64,000 nt of DNA from JAGQIB01 sp041393395. Its GTDB lineage: Bacteria; ARS69. Location: NCBI GenBank assembly GCA_041393395.1, contig JAWKKG010000005.1:1-64000 (forward strand). The letters are read 5' to 3'. Made by a program: the position numbers and the translations under genes. Numbering within the stretch: position 1 is the stretch's first letter; the number at the start of each line of letters is the position of its first letter. Below the pieces are notes generated by a model, which worked only from the letters and a program-made list of their open reading frames with translations, did no database searches and was not told the origin of the DNA. Shown here piece by piece: positions 16,886-24,860 of the stretch.

Positions 16886-17664
16886 ACGAGTTCCTCAAGG
16901 ACCGAGAGGCCGATCTGCACGACGCACCCGTCGCCGTCGAGGCGGACGTCGAGGCGTTCTCGCCGGCGGCCCGGAAGTCGATCCTCGGCCTCCTGCTGAC
17001 GCTCGGCGACAACAAGTACAAGCTCGGCCGCCGCTACTCCGAGTGGGCCACCTCAGGTCCCACGCTCGAGGCGTCGGTGGCCGCCGCGTCCATGACGTCG
17101 GACGAGATGGGGCACGCGCGCAGCCTCTACCCGCTGCTGCGCAAGTTCCCGGACGCGCCGGCCGAGCTCCGCAAGGAGGAGGACCGGACGGACTTCGCGA
17201 ACGTCGCGCTGCTGGACGAGCCGTTCCGGAACTGGACCGACTTCATCGCCGCGACCGCCCTGTTCGATCGCGCCATGAACGTCGTCATCCGTTCGATGCG
17301 CGAGTCGGCCTATGGTCCGTTCCGGCACCGCGCGAAGAAGATGCTGCAGGAGGAGCAGTATCACCTGCTGTACGCGGACGGCTGGCTCGAGACTCTCGCC
17401 GCCGAAGCCGCGACGCGCACCGCGCTCAAGGACAGCCTGAACCGCTACTGGACGGAGACGCTCGCGTGGTTCGGACCGGACGACGATCCGGTCTTCTCGG
17501 TCGCGGCGAAGGACCGCATCCTCGATGCGAACGGCCCCACGTTGCGCGGCCGCTTCGTGGAGGAGCTCCGCCGGGTGATCGAAGGCATCGACGGACTCGG
17601 GTTCCCGGAGGATCGCCCCCTGCCCTGGGATCGCTGGAACGCGGCAAAGCGGCGGCTCGGCTAG
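16882..17664 (+). CDS. paaC: PaaC, non-catalytic ferritin-like subunit of phenylacetyl-CoA epoxidase
   Basis: 260 residues. LGDNKYKLGRRYSEW and SDEMGHAR followed by MLQEEQYHLLYADGWL give the PaaC fold. In E. coli PaaC the metal site has decayed; here two ExxH motifs remain (Glu75-x2-His78, Glu158-x2-His161), but the first ligand position is Lys45 (LGDNK) and the fourth is Asp120 (WTDF), by alignment to PaaA. So it is probably metal-poor or metal-free, with a more ancestral look. Overlaps the second PaaB-like gene by ATGA and ends two bases before the zinc-ribbon gene. Confidence 0.9.
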   Translation: MNEFLKDREADLHDAPVAVEADVEAFSPAARKSILGLLLTLGDNKYKLGRRYSEWATSGPTLEASVAAASMTSDEMGHARSLYPLLRKFPDAPAELRKEEDRTDFANVALLDEPFRNWTDFIAATALFDRAMNVVIRSMRESAYGPFRHRAKKMLQEEQYHLLYADGWLETLAAEAATRTALKDSLNRYWTETLAWFGPDDDPVFSVAAKDRILDANGPTLRGRFVEELRRVIEGIDGLGFPEDRPLPWDRWNAAKRRLG

Positions 17665-17666
17665 CG

Positions 17667-17918
17667 ATGGCGAGCCGCCCGCCCTCCCGCTCCCCGTCCC
17701 GCGCCTCCTCCCGCGCCTCCTCCCGCGAATGGATCGCGGCACGTGGCGCCGAGAAGGCGTGCCCGTACTGCGGCTCCGCGCACACGGAGCGGGCGGCGAT
17801 GTTCGGGCCGTTCCACATGTCCGAGACCTACGTGTGCCGGGACTGCGGAAGCCCGTTCTCCCGGATCAAGTGGGTCGGCGGCGGCGATGACGCCCCAGAG
17901 GGGAAATCGAACGAATGA
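17667..17918 (+). CDS. Stand-alone PaaD C-terminal zinc ribbon
   Basis: 83 residues. A Ser/Arg-rich N-terminus is followed by a four-cysteine ribbon: Cys32 and Cys35 (ACPYCGS), Cys57 and Cys60 (YVCRDCGSPF). This matches the C-terminal part of canonical PaaD (CPxC...FGxT...YxCxxCxEPF), including FGPFHMSETYVC. With the MIP18 part encoded at 16144 it reconstitutes PaaD from two genes. ATGA overlap with the next gene. No other function is evident. Confidence 0.82.
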   Translation: MASRPPSRSPSRASSRASSREWIAARGAEKACPYCGSAHTERAAMFGPFHMSETYVCRDCGSPFSRIKWVGGGDDAPEGKSNE

Positions 17919-18691
17919 GCCGCCGCGTACTTCTGGAAGTGCGTGACGGCGTCGCGACCGTGACGCTGAACCATCCCGATCGCATGAACGCGATCGACGA
18001 GGAGATGCGAGAGCAGCTCCCGCCGGTGGTCGAGCGTCTGACCGATCCCGCGATCCGCGCGGTGGTGATCACGGGTTCGGGCCGGGCGTTCTCGGCCGGC
18101 GGCTCCGTGGACTGGTTCGAGCGCGAGTGGAACACGCGCGAGTTCCGTCTCCATTCGCATCGCCTGAGCGCCGTCTACGACGAGATCGAGTCGCTGGAGA
18201 AACCGGTGATCGCCGCGATCAACGGAGCGGCGACGGGCGCCGGGCTGCAGCTCGCCCTGGCCTGCGATCTGCGGATCGCGAGCTCGGTCGCGAAGCTCGG
18301 CTACCGCGAACACCATCTCGCCCTGATCCCGGGCCACGGCGGCGCCACACGGCTCGTGAAGCTGATCGGATTGAGCCGCGCGAAGCAGCTCTATTTCGCG
18401 GGCGACCTCGTGGACGCCGAGTTCGCGGAGCGGATCGGATTGGTGCACCGGATCGTGTCGCCCGAGGAGCTCATCGAGGAAGCGCACCGCGAGGCGGCGA
18501 CGCTCGCGGCCCGCGCACCCGGAGCCCTCGGCCTCGCGAAGAAGCTCCTGAACGCGGCCGCCGACGTGGACACGCGAACCGGGCTCGCGCTCGAGTCGCT
18601 CGCCCAGAGCGTGGCCGTGAAGACCTCGGATCACCGCGAAGGTGTGCGGGCATTCCGCGAGAAGAGAGCACCGGACTTCCGGGGAGAGTGA
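17915..18691 (+). CDS. Enoyl-CoA hydratase/isomerase (PaaG-like)
   Basis: 258-residue crotonase. Oxyanion-hole segments FSAGGSVDWF and NGAATGAGLQLALACDLRI are present, and REHHLALIPGHGGATRL follows. The hydratase Glu of the PExxLG element is replaced by histidine or alanine (REHHLAL), closer to isomerases such as PaaG, which converts ring-1,2-epoxyphenylacetyl-CoA to the oxepin. Assignment to PaaG is inferred mainly from operon position after the epoxidase subunits. Coupled to both neighbours by overlaps. Confidence 0.75.
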   Translation: MSRRVLLEVRDGVATVTLNHPDRMNAIDEEMREQLPPVVERLTDPAIRAVVITGSGRAFSAGGSVDWFEREWNTREFRLHSHRLSAVYDEIESLEKPVIAAINGAATGAGLQLALACDLRIASSVAKLGYREHHLALIPGHGGATRLVKLIGLSRAKQLYFAGDLVDAEFAERIGLVHRIVSPEELIEEAHREAATLAARAPGALGLAKKLLNAAADVDTRTGLALESLAQSVAVKTSDHREGVRAFREKRAPDFRGE

Positions 18692-19236
18692 TGGCGAATC
18701 TCGTGACCGTGCGCGGCTGGACCCCGAAGGTCCACCCGGAGGCCTGGGTTGCCCCGACCGCGACCCTGATCGGCAACGTGATCGTGGACGCCCGCGCGAA
18801 CATCTGGTTCGGGGCGGTGCTGCGCGGTGACCAGAGCGCGATCCGGATCGGAGAGGAAACGTCGATCCAGGACAACGCCGTGATCCACTGCAACGAAGAG
18901 AACGAGACGGTGATCGGCAAGCGCGTGACGGTCGGTCACTGCGCGGTCCTCGAGGGCTGCGTGGTGGAAGACGGCGCCCTGATCGGGATGAACGCGTGCG
19001 TGCTCGACTACGCGCGCGTCGGCGAAGGAGCCCTGATCGCGGCCGGAGCCGTGGTGAAGGAGCGCGACACGATCCCCCCGTTCACACTGGCCACGGGTAT
19101 TCCCGCGGTGGCGCGCAAGAAGCTCTCGGGCTCCGCCCTCGACCACGCGCGCGGGGCCGCCGGCCACTACCAGCAACTGATGGCTCTCTACCAGGAAGCG
19201 GGCGTCCCGGATCGGACGACCGGGGAGGACGCGTGA
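18691..19236 (+). CDS. paaY: PaaY-like gamma-carbonic-anhydrase-fold protein
   Basis: 181 residues of left-handed beta-helix repeats (ATLIGNVIVDARANIWFGAVLRGD, with shorter coils after it) and a C-terminal helix. In gamma-carbonic anhydrases and PaaY/CaiE the zinc is held by three histidines; here His66 (VIHCN) and His83 (VGHCAV) are present but the third position is Glu88 (LEGC). PaaY is a thioesterase-like safety valve for dead-end CoA intermediates in phenylacetate catabolism. Starts in TGATG and ends in TGATG overlap, inside the operon. Confidence 0.82.
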   Translation: MANLVTVRGWTPKVHPEAWVAPTATLIGNVIVDARANIWFGAVLRGDQSAIRIGEETSIQDNAVIHCNEENETVIGKRVTVGHCAVLEGCVVEDGALIGMNACVLDYARVGEGALIAAGAVVKERDTIPPFTLATGIPAVARKKLSGSALDHARGAAGHYQQLMALYQEAGVPDRTTGEDA

Positions 19237-20708
19237 TGGCGATCGCGGCGCAGCTCGGGACGGTCGAGGCGAGGAACTTCATCGGGGGACGCTCCCACGA
19301 GGCCGCGAACGGACGGCCGCGAGAGATCCGTGATCCCGCCACGGGCGAGCTCGTCGCCACGGTGATGGACTCGGGAGCGGCGGAGGTCGACCTCGCGGTA
19401 CGCGACGCGCACCGCGCGTTTGCGCGCTGGTGGGACACGCCCGCGTCGACCCGCGGTGCGATCCTGCACGAGGCGGCGCAGGCCGTGCTCGCGAAGACGA
19501 AAGAGCTCTCGCTCCTGCTGACGGCCGAGCAGGGCAAGCCGCTCGCCGAGTCGCGCATGGAGATCCGACGTTTCGCCCACACGCTCGAGCACTACGCGGG
19601 TCTCGCCAAGAACCTGCGCGGCGGCTACGTCCCCGATCTGGACGAGAAGCCGCATCGCCACGGGCTGATCCTGAAGCGGCCGCTCGGAGTATGCGCGGCG
19701 ATCATTCCCTGGAACTTCCCCCTCTCGCTGCTCGGCAACAAGCTCGCGCCGGCGCTCGTGGCCGGGAACACGATGGTGGTGAAGCCGGCGGAGTCCACGC
19801 CGCTCACGTCGACTCGCGTGATCGAGATGCTGCACGAGGCCGGGTTGCCGGCCGGCGTGGTGAACACGGTCCTCGGCGACGGGCCGGGCGTGGGCGCGGA
19901 GCTCGTGCGGCACCCGATGGTGGCGAAGGTCGGATTCACCGGCTCGACCGAGGTCGGACGCCTGGTGATGGCGGACGCGGCCCGGGCCATCAAGCGCGTG
20001 ACGCTCGAGCTCGGCGGTTCCGATCCCATGATCATCTGCGACGACGCCGACATCGACCGCGCCGTTAGCGCGGCGTCGGTAGGTCGCTTCTTCAACTGCG
20101 GTCAGGCGTGTCTCGCGATCAAGCGCATCCTGCTGTTCGAGTCGATCGCGGAGGAGTTCACGGAGAAGCTCGCGGACAAGGTCCGCAAGCTCACCGTGGG
20201 GCCCGGCACCGACGAGGGTGTCCGGCTCGGGCCGTTGCACTCGGCGGAGGGGCGGGACCAGGTCGAGGCGCAGGTCGGCGACGCGATCGATCGCGGAGCC
20301 CGCGTCCTCGTCGGCGGGAAGCGACCCGACGGCGAGGCGCTCGCGAACGGGCACTTCTACTCCGCGACGCTGCTCGCGAACGTCGACCCGGCGTCGCGCA
20401 TGGGTACCGAGGAGGTGTTCGGGCCGGCGCTGCCGCTGTTCAAGGTCAGGGACCTGGACGACGCGATCGCGCGCGCGAACGACTCGATCTGGGGACTGGG
20501 CTCCTCGATCTGGACGCGCGACCTGGATCGCGCGACGAAGGCGGCGGAGCGCATCGAAGCCGGCTACACGTGGATCAACTCGGTCACCAAGATCTACGAC
20601 GAGCTGCCGTTCGGCGGATTCAAGCAGTCGGGCCTCGGCCATGAACATGGACACGAGGCACTCGATTGTTATCTCCAGACGAAGTCCGTGGTCGTCGCCG
20701 CGGGCTGA
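19236..20708 (+). CDS. NAD(P)+-dependent aldehyde dehydrogenase (second in the paa-type operon)
   Basis: 490 residues, starting at the ATG overlapping the PaaY-like stop. IIPWNFPLSLLGNKLAPAL, FTGSTEVGRLV, general base Glu258 in LELGGSDPM and catalytic Cys292 in NCGQACLA are intact. It shares long identical blocks with the first aldehyde dehydrogenase of the operon, so the two arose by duplication and may act on successive aldehydes (for example phenylacetaldehyde and the ring-cleavage semialdehyde). Nine bases after the stop lies a perfect 14-bp palindrome. Confidence 0.9.
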   Translation: MAIAAQLGTVEARNFIGGRSHEAANGRPREIRDPATGELVATVMDSGAAEVDLAVRDAHRAFARWWDTPASTRGAILHEAAQAVLAKTKELSLLLTAEQGKPLAESRMEIRRFAHTLEHYAGLAKNLRGGYVPDLDEKPHRHGLILKRPLGVCAAIIPWNFPLSLLGNKLAPALVAGNTMVVKPAESTPLTSTRVIEMLHEAGLPAGVVNTVLGDGPGVGAELVRHPMVAKVGFTGSTEVGRLVMADAARAIKRVTLELGGSDPMIICDDADIDRAVSAASVGRFFNCGQACLAIKRILLFESIAEEFTEKLADKVRKLTVGPGTDEGVRLGPLHSAEGRDQVEAQVGDAIDRGARVLVGGKRPDGEALANGHFYSATLLANVDPASRMGTEEVFGPALPLFKVRDLDDAIARANDSIWGLGSSIWTRDLDRATKAAERIEAGYTWINSVTKIYDELPFGGFKQSGLGHEHGHEALDCYLQTKSVVVAAG

Positions 20709-20716
20709 GTTCCCCA

Positions 20717-20730
20717 CGAACGATCGTTCG
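20717..20730. promoter_or_regulatory. 14-bp perfect palindrome, PaaR-like operator
   Basis: CGAACGATCGTTCG is perfectly self-complementary. It fits CNAACGNNCGTTNG, which I recall as the site reported for the TetR-family phenylacetate repressor PaaR of Thermus. It sits just after the last paa-type gene and about 240 bases before the outer-membrane protein gene. No TetR gene is in the window, so the binding protein is unknown. Confidence 0.45.
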
Positions 20731-20967
20731 CAACAAGTCCACAAATCCGGCCCCGGGCCCCTTTACAGCCCTCAGACAGAGCCGGATCCTACCGCGTGCG
20801 GGTGAAGTACGCCCGCGACCCGGCGGCGGGAGGCGCTTGACCGCGCGGAGGCGCCGACCAGGAAAAGTGCGTGGCCGGGGGTGGATGTGTGGTGCTCGAG
20901 TGGCAGTGGCCCTCGGGCGGAGGGCAGCCGGACATCCCGGCCGCCATTGATGGAGGGAACGGAACCC

Positions 20968-21492
20968 ATGCGTAAGTCTCTTCTCCTGCTCGGCGTGTCC
21001 CTGATGACCGTGAGCCTCGCCTCTTCGGCGAACGCGGCCGGTCACTCCGGCCAGTGGGGCCTCGGCCTCCTGGATTCCAGCGCGCCGGTCGGTGTGTTCT
21101 TCGGCGTGAACGAGGATGCCACGCTGCACCTCGGCCTCGGCTTCCACAAGTACGACGTGCCCACGGGTACGGTGGACCTCGAGACGGAATTCAACTTCCT
21201 GGCCGCTCTCGAGTACGACATCTGGACGGGCAACCAGATGGGCTTCGGCGTGATGCCGGCCCTCGGCTTCTCCAGCATGTCCCCGAACGAGGGTGACGGC
21301 GCGTCGAACATCCTGATCGGTCTGTACCTCGGCGGCCACTGGGATCCGAGCGACGCCGTGTCGTTCTGGTTCCACCACGGCCTCGAGATCGACCTCTACA
21401 GCCCGCCGGTCGGCGACAGCACGACCGAGTTCGGCACGTCCGGTGTGGAGCTCGGCAGCTTCGGCGCCACGTTCTGGATCCCGGGCATGTAG
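20968..21492 (+). CDS. Small outer-membrane beta-barrel-like protein
   Basis: 174 residues with GGAGGGAA before the ATG. Signal peptide at residues 1-23 (LLLLGVSLMTVSLASSANAA). The mature part alternates polar and aromatic residues in strands (LHLGLGFHKYDV, LAALEYDIW, MGFGVMPALGFSS, LIGLYLGGHW, VSFWFHHGLEIDLYSP), as in eight-strand OmpX/OmpA-type barrels. The C-terminus is ...TFWIPGM rather than a terminal Phe. A strong terminator follows. Function unknown. Confidence 0.75.
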   Translation: MRKSLLLLGVSLMTVSLASSANAAGHSGQWGLGLLDSSAPVGVFFGVNEDATLHLGLGFHKYDVPTGTVDLETEFNFLAALEYDIWTGNQMGFGVMPALGFSSMSPNEGDGASNILIGLYLGGHWDPSDAVSFWFHHGLEIDLYSPPVGDSTTEFGTSGVELGSFGATFWIPGM

Positions 21493-21529
21493 TTCCGGAT
21501 TCTCCGGCGCTCGCGCCGGGTTTCCTCGG

Positions 21530-21554
21530 CCCCCGGTCGCCTCGCGACCGGGGG
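21530..21554. terminator. Rho-independent terminator between convergent genes
   Basis: An 11-bp GC stem (CCCCCGGTCGC with GCGACCGGGGG) and CTC loop is followed on the plus strand by CTTCTTCTTTCC. It lies between the small barrel gene (+) and the porin (-) and could serve both. Confidence 0.8.
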
Positions 21555-21569
21555 CTTCTTCTTTCCTGG

Positions 21570-22850
21570 TCAGAAGACGAACCCGGCCCCCAGCCGGAAC
21601 GGGTCGTCCGTCTTCCCACCCGCTTCGTTGTCCTGGAATGTCCAATCCGCCTTCACCACGACCCGCGGATCCGGGAAGTACTCGAGTCCGAACGACCAGG
21701 AACTCCCGTCGAGCGCCGGGTTCGCGGTGGCCCCGGCGGGAACCTCGGCCTGGAGATCGGTCCGTTCGAACCTCGCCCAGGGGCGGAGCGCATGCCCGCT
21801 CGGCAGGCTCACGTGGGGTCCGACGTCGTAGGCCGCCTCCACGTACCAGCCGTTCTGGCGCGAGGGCACGGTGACGGTCTGCGTGGAATCGGACAGCGCG
21901 GCCGAGATCGCATCGGCATCTTCGATCGCCGTGGCGGCGTACAGCGCGCGCACCTCGAGTCCGCGGCGCCGGAACGTCGAATGCGCTTCCACCACCGACG
22001 TCGTCGCGCGGATCGCCCGATCATCGAAGCGGCGGCCGTGAGCCGCGTTGCCGACCGTCCCTCCCGTGCCGATCCACCAGCCGGGACTCGCCTCGACCTC
22101 CGCGACGCCGACGACCGCGGCGTCCTCGAACAGCACCCGATTCCCTCCCTGACGTCCGCCACGAATCCCGGTGGCGGAGAACTGCGCCGCATCCAGCGCG
22201 TTCACCACGAGGGCCGCACCGCGCCAGCGACCGGTGCCGCCGAACCAGGCGCCGAACCCGAGTTCCCTCCAGGTCGTCGGGATGAGCGAGGTCTCCACGG
22301 CCGGCCGGATGCTCCCGCGGTAGAACGGCGGCTCGTGCTGCTCGTTCGTGAGACCGAGCGGCAGGAGGAGGTTGCCGGCCCGGAGCCGTACGCGATCGCT
22401 CAGCCCGAACTCGAGGTACGCGAACTCGAGCGAGACCGAGCCGTCGCGACCGGCGAAGTTCTCTTCCGTGGTGCCGTGCTCGAACTCGATCTCCGTGTTC
22501 ATGAGGAGACCCGGCCGGAACTTGTACCCGACGTAGGTGATGACCCGGTACAGATCCGCCGTGGCCGTCGCGTCCGTACCCCCCGTGGGGCGCTGGTAGT
22601 AGAACTCGCCGTAGCCGCCGATCGAGAGCCCCGGTGCGGACTCCACCTTCTTCGCCCCGCTCGCGGTCTCGGCATCCGGCGAAGGAAGATCGATCCGATC
22701 TCGCAATCGCCGGACCTCTTCGGCGAGCACGCGGATCTTCTCGTCGACCGCCGTGGAGTCCTCGCCCCGTACGCTTCCGGGGAGCCCCGTCGTCATCGCG
22801 AGAGCGACTGCGAGGGCCATCCGAGCCCGTCCCCCGATCCTGCCGGCCAT
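21570..22850 (-). CDS. Porin-like outer-membrane protein with N-terminal coiled coil
   Basis: 426 residues from the ATG at 22850, which has AGGAGA seven bases upstream; an in-frame extension to 22910 lacks a ribosome site. Signal peptide ending SVRGE, then a short heptad region (VDEKIRVLAEEVRRLRDRI) like the N-terminal trimerising coil of OprO/P-type porins. The barrel opens with LSIGGYGEFYYQRP and has many strand pairs (YRVITYVGYKF, NTEIEFEHG, SVSLEFAYLEFGL) and ends in FRLGAGFVF with terminal Phe, the BAM recognition signal. Substrate unknown. Confidence 0.82.
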   Translation of the reverse strand: MAGRIGGRARMALAVALAMTTGLPGSVRGEDSTAVDEKIRVLAEEVRRLRDRIDLPSPDAETASGAKKVESAPGLSIGGYGEFYYQRPTGGTDATATADLYRVITYVGYKFRPGLLMNTEIEFEHGTTEENFAGRDGSVSLEFAYLEFGLSDRVRLRAGNLLLPLGLTNEQHEPPFYRGSIRPAVETSLIPTTWRELGFGAWFGGTGRWRGAALVVNALDAAQFSATGIRGGRQGGNRVLFEDAAVVGVAEVEASPGWWIGTGGTVGNAAHGRRFDDRAIRATTSVVEAHSTFRRRGLEVRALYAATAIEDADAISAALSDSTQTVTVPSRQNGWYVEAAYDVGPHVSLPSGHALRPWARFERTDLQAEVPAGATANPALDGSSWSFGLEYFPDPRVVVKADWTFQDNEAGGKTDDPFRLGAGFVF

Positions 22851-22916
22851 TCGTCCATCTCCTGGATTCCCGGTGTGCGTGCCTCGGTCGGGGCTCGCCA
22901 CCCCGACCACCGCCGC

Positions 22917-22945
22917 AACCTACGGGCGGCCGGGTCAGGAGTCAA
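22917..22945 (-). promoter_or_regulatory. Candidate promoter of the porin gene
   Basis: On the minus strand TTGACT (22945-22940), 17 bases, then TAGGTT (22922-22917). Predicted start near 22910, about 60 bases before the porin ATG. Good match and spacing. Confidence 0.65.
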
Positions 22946-23124
22946 GGTGGCTCAACTTTATTCTGAAGCCTAAACTCGGGCGCCTCAGCGGGGAGTCGAC
23001 CCGGCCGGAACCGGCGAGATTCCCCCCGTGGCGCCGGTTCTGGTACGCTGTCGGCGTGACGCGCCCCGCCCTTTTCCGAGGCTCTCGCCGGGGTTCTCCC
23101 CCGGCCCCCCAACCGGAGGCACCG

Positions 23125-24645
23125 ATGAAACATCTCTCCCTGGCCGCACCCCTGGTTCTCGGCCTCGCCGCCTGTCTCGTCGCGGCGCATCCCGCCGGCG
23201 CCCAGGTCGAATCGGCGCGGGTCGCGGCCGGGCTTTCCCGCCCCGTGTTCGCCACGGCCCCGGCGGGCGACCCCGATCGCCTGTTCATCATCGAAAAGAT
23301 CGGGCGCATCCGCATCCTGAAGAACGGCGTGCTGCTGCCTTCGCCCTTCCTCGACATCACATCGCAGGTGCTGTCGTCCGGAAACGAGCAGGGGCTGCTC
23401 GGACTCACGTTCGATCCCGACTACGACACGAACGGCTACTTCTACACCTACTACATCGCCGGGACCGGCGCGGGGAACTCGGTGGTTCGTCGCTACACCG
23501 TCACGTCGAACCCCGACGTCGCGGACCCGAACACGGAATACAAGATCTTCCGTTACCCGCAGCCGTTCACGAACCACAACGGGGGAACCATCGAGTTCGG
23601 GCCGGACGGCTACCTCTATCTCGGGCTCGGCGACGGCGGCAGCGCGAACGACCCGGGCAACCGGGCGCAGAACGGGCTCGAGCTTCTCGGCAAGATGCTC
23701 CGCGTCGACGTGACGATGGACGACTTCCCGGCGGACACCTTGCAGAACTACGCGATCCCCCCGTCGAATCCGTTCGTCGGTAACCCGAACTTCCGCGACG
23801 AGATCTGGTCGTACGGCGTTCGCAACCCGTATCGCTGGTCGTTCGATCCGGGCACCGGCGACCTGTGGATGGCCGACGTCGGCCAGAATTGCTACGAAGA
23901 GGTGAACTTCCAGTCGGGCGCGAGCGCCGGCGGCGAGAACTGGGGCTGGCGGATCATGGAGGGGACGCACTGCTTCAACCCGGCGAGCCCCTTCAACTGC
24001 AACTTCACGGGATGCACCACGACGGGCCTCATCCAGCCGATCTACGACTACCTCCACACGGGCGGCGCCTGCTCCGTGACGGGAGGCTTCGTCTATCGCG
24101 GGGCGGATCTGGCGGGCATGGACGGTCAGTACTTCTTCGCCGACTACTGCTCCCGTCGAATCTGGACGATGGGCTACAACGGGTTCATCGTGACGAACTT
24201 CACCGACCGCACGACGCAGCTCGATCCGACCGACGGCACGACGATCGGACCGATCACGGGATTCGGGCGCGACGGTCTCGGCGAACTCTACATCCTCGAC
24301 GACAACGGTCAGGTGTTCAAGATCCTGCCGGAGTCCACGGGAGTGAACCCGGATCCCTCCCGTCCGAAGCGCTTCGAGATGTCGGGGGGAGCTCCGAATC
24401 CGTTCCTCACCGCGACGACGTTCCAGCTCGTGCTGGATCGCGCGGTCGCGCTCGAGGTCGACGTCTACGATGCCGCCGGACGACGCGTACGCTCGCTCGC
24501 TCGTCAGCCGCGCGCGGAAGGCGTGCTCGATCTGTCGTGGGACGGTCTCGATGACGAGCGGCGTGCGGTGCCGGCCGGCGTGTACTTCGTTCGGGCCGTG
24601 ACGCCGGAGGATTCGATCACCCGCCGGGTCGCGTTGCTCCGCTAG
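23125..24645 (+). CDS. Secreted glucose/sorbosone-dehydrogenase-like beta-propeller with T9SS sorting domain
   Basis: 506 residues, GGAGG five bases before the ATG. Signal peptide to about residue 27 (HPAGAQ). Residues about 30-410 form the GSDH (Asd/YliI) propeller: VFATAPAGDPDRLFIIEKIG, GNEQGLLGLTFDPDY, FTNHNGGTIEFGPDGYLYLG, IWSYGVRNPYRWSFDP and ADVGQNCYEEVN, which supply PQQ-pocket His, Asp and Arg residues in characterised members. Residues about 420-506 are a FlgD-like domain (GAPNPF, YDAAGRRVR, PAGVYFVR), so the enzyme is probably exported by T9SS. Likely a PQQ-dependent sugar oxidoreductase, but many homologues lack proven activity. Confidence 0.88.
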   Translation: MKHLSLAAPLVLGLAACLVAAHPAGAQVESARVAAGLSRPVFATAPAGDPDRLFIIEKIGRIRILKNGVLLPSPFLDITSQVLSSGNEQGLLGLTFDPDYDTNGYFYTYYIAGTGAGNSVVRRYTVTSNPDVADPNTEYKIFRYPQPFTNHNGGTIEFGPDGYLYLGLGDGGSANDPGNRAQNGLELLGKMLRVDVTMDDFPADTLQNYAIPPSNPFVGNPNFRDEIWSYGVRNPYRWSFDPGTGDLWMADVGQNCYEEVNFQSGASAGGENWGWRIMEGTHCFNPASPFNCNFTGCTTTGLIQPIYDYLHTGGACSVTGGFVYRGADLAGMDGQYFFADYCSRRIWTMGYNGFIVTNFTDRTTQLDPTDGTTIGPITGFGRDGLGELYILDDNGQVFKILPESTGVNPDPSRPKRFEMSGGAPNPFLTATTFQLVLDRAVALEVDVYDAAGRRVRSLARQPRAEGVLDLSWDGLDDERRAVPAGVYFVRAVTPEDSITRRVALLR

Positions 24646-24670
24646 CGGACCCGTCCCCACGCGGCGTTCC

Positions 24671-24704
24671 GGACGGTGCCTCGGCCTCTCCCGAGGCACC
24701 GTCC
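24671..24704 (+). terminator. Strong GC hairpin after the GSDH-like gene
   Basis: A perfect 14-bp stem (GGACGGTGCCTCGG pairing with CCGAGGCACCGTCC) with loop CCTCTC starts 26 bases after the stop. There is no U tract, so it is an intrinsic-like (I-shaped) or Rho-assisted terminator. Confidence 0.65.
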
Positions 24705-24780
24705 CGCCCCGATCGCCGCCCGAGCCGTACCTTCCGCGGCAAGTCACCGGGCGCTCGACGGCCCCAAGAGTTAAGTGCCC

Positions 24781-24809
24781 TTGACACTCCCCGTCGAGAT
24801 CCCTAACGT
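24781..24809 (+). promoter_or_regulatory. Candidate promoter of the FMN-binding gene
   Basis: TTGACA (24781-24786), 17-base spacer, TAACGT (24804-24809). The -35 box is a perfect consensus. Predicted start near 24816, about 45 bases before the ATG at 24861. Confidence 0.7.
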
Positions 24810-24860
24810 GCGTCGCCTCACCGAATAGCCAATCTCCGACTCGAGTCCGAGAAGTCCAAG

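Noticed and set aside
16144..17918. Split PaaD as a sequencing frameshift
   Set aside because: The two halves are 1.2 kb apart with three intact genes between them and each has its own start and stop.
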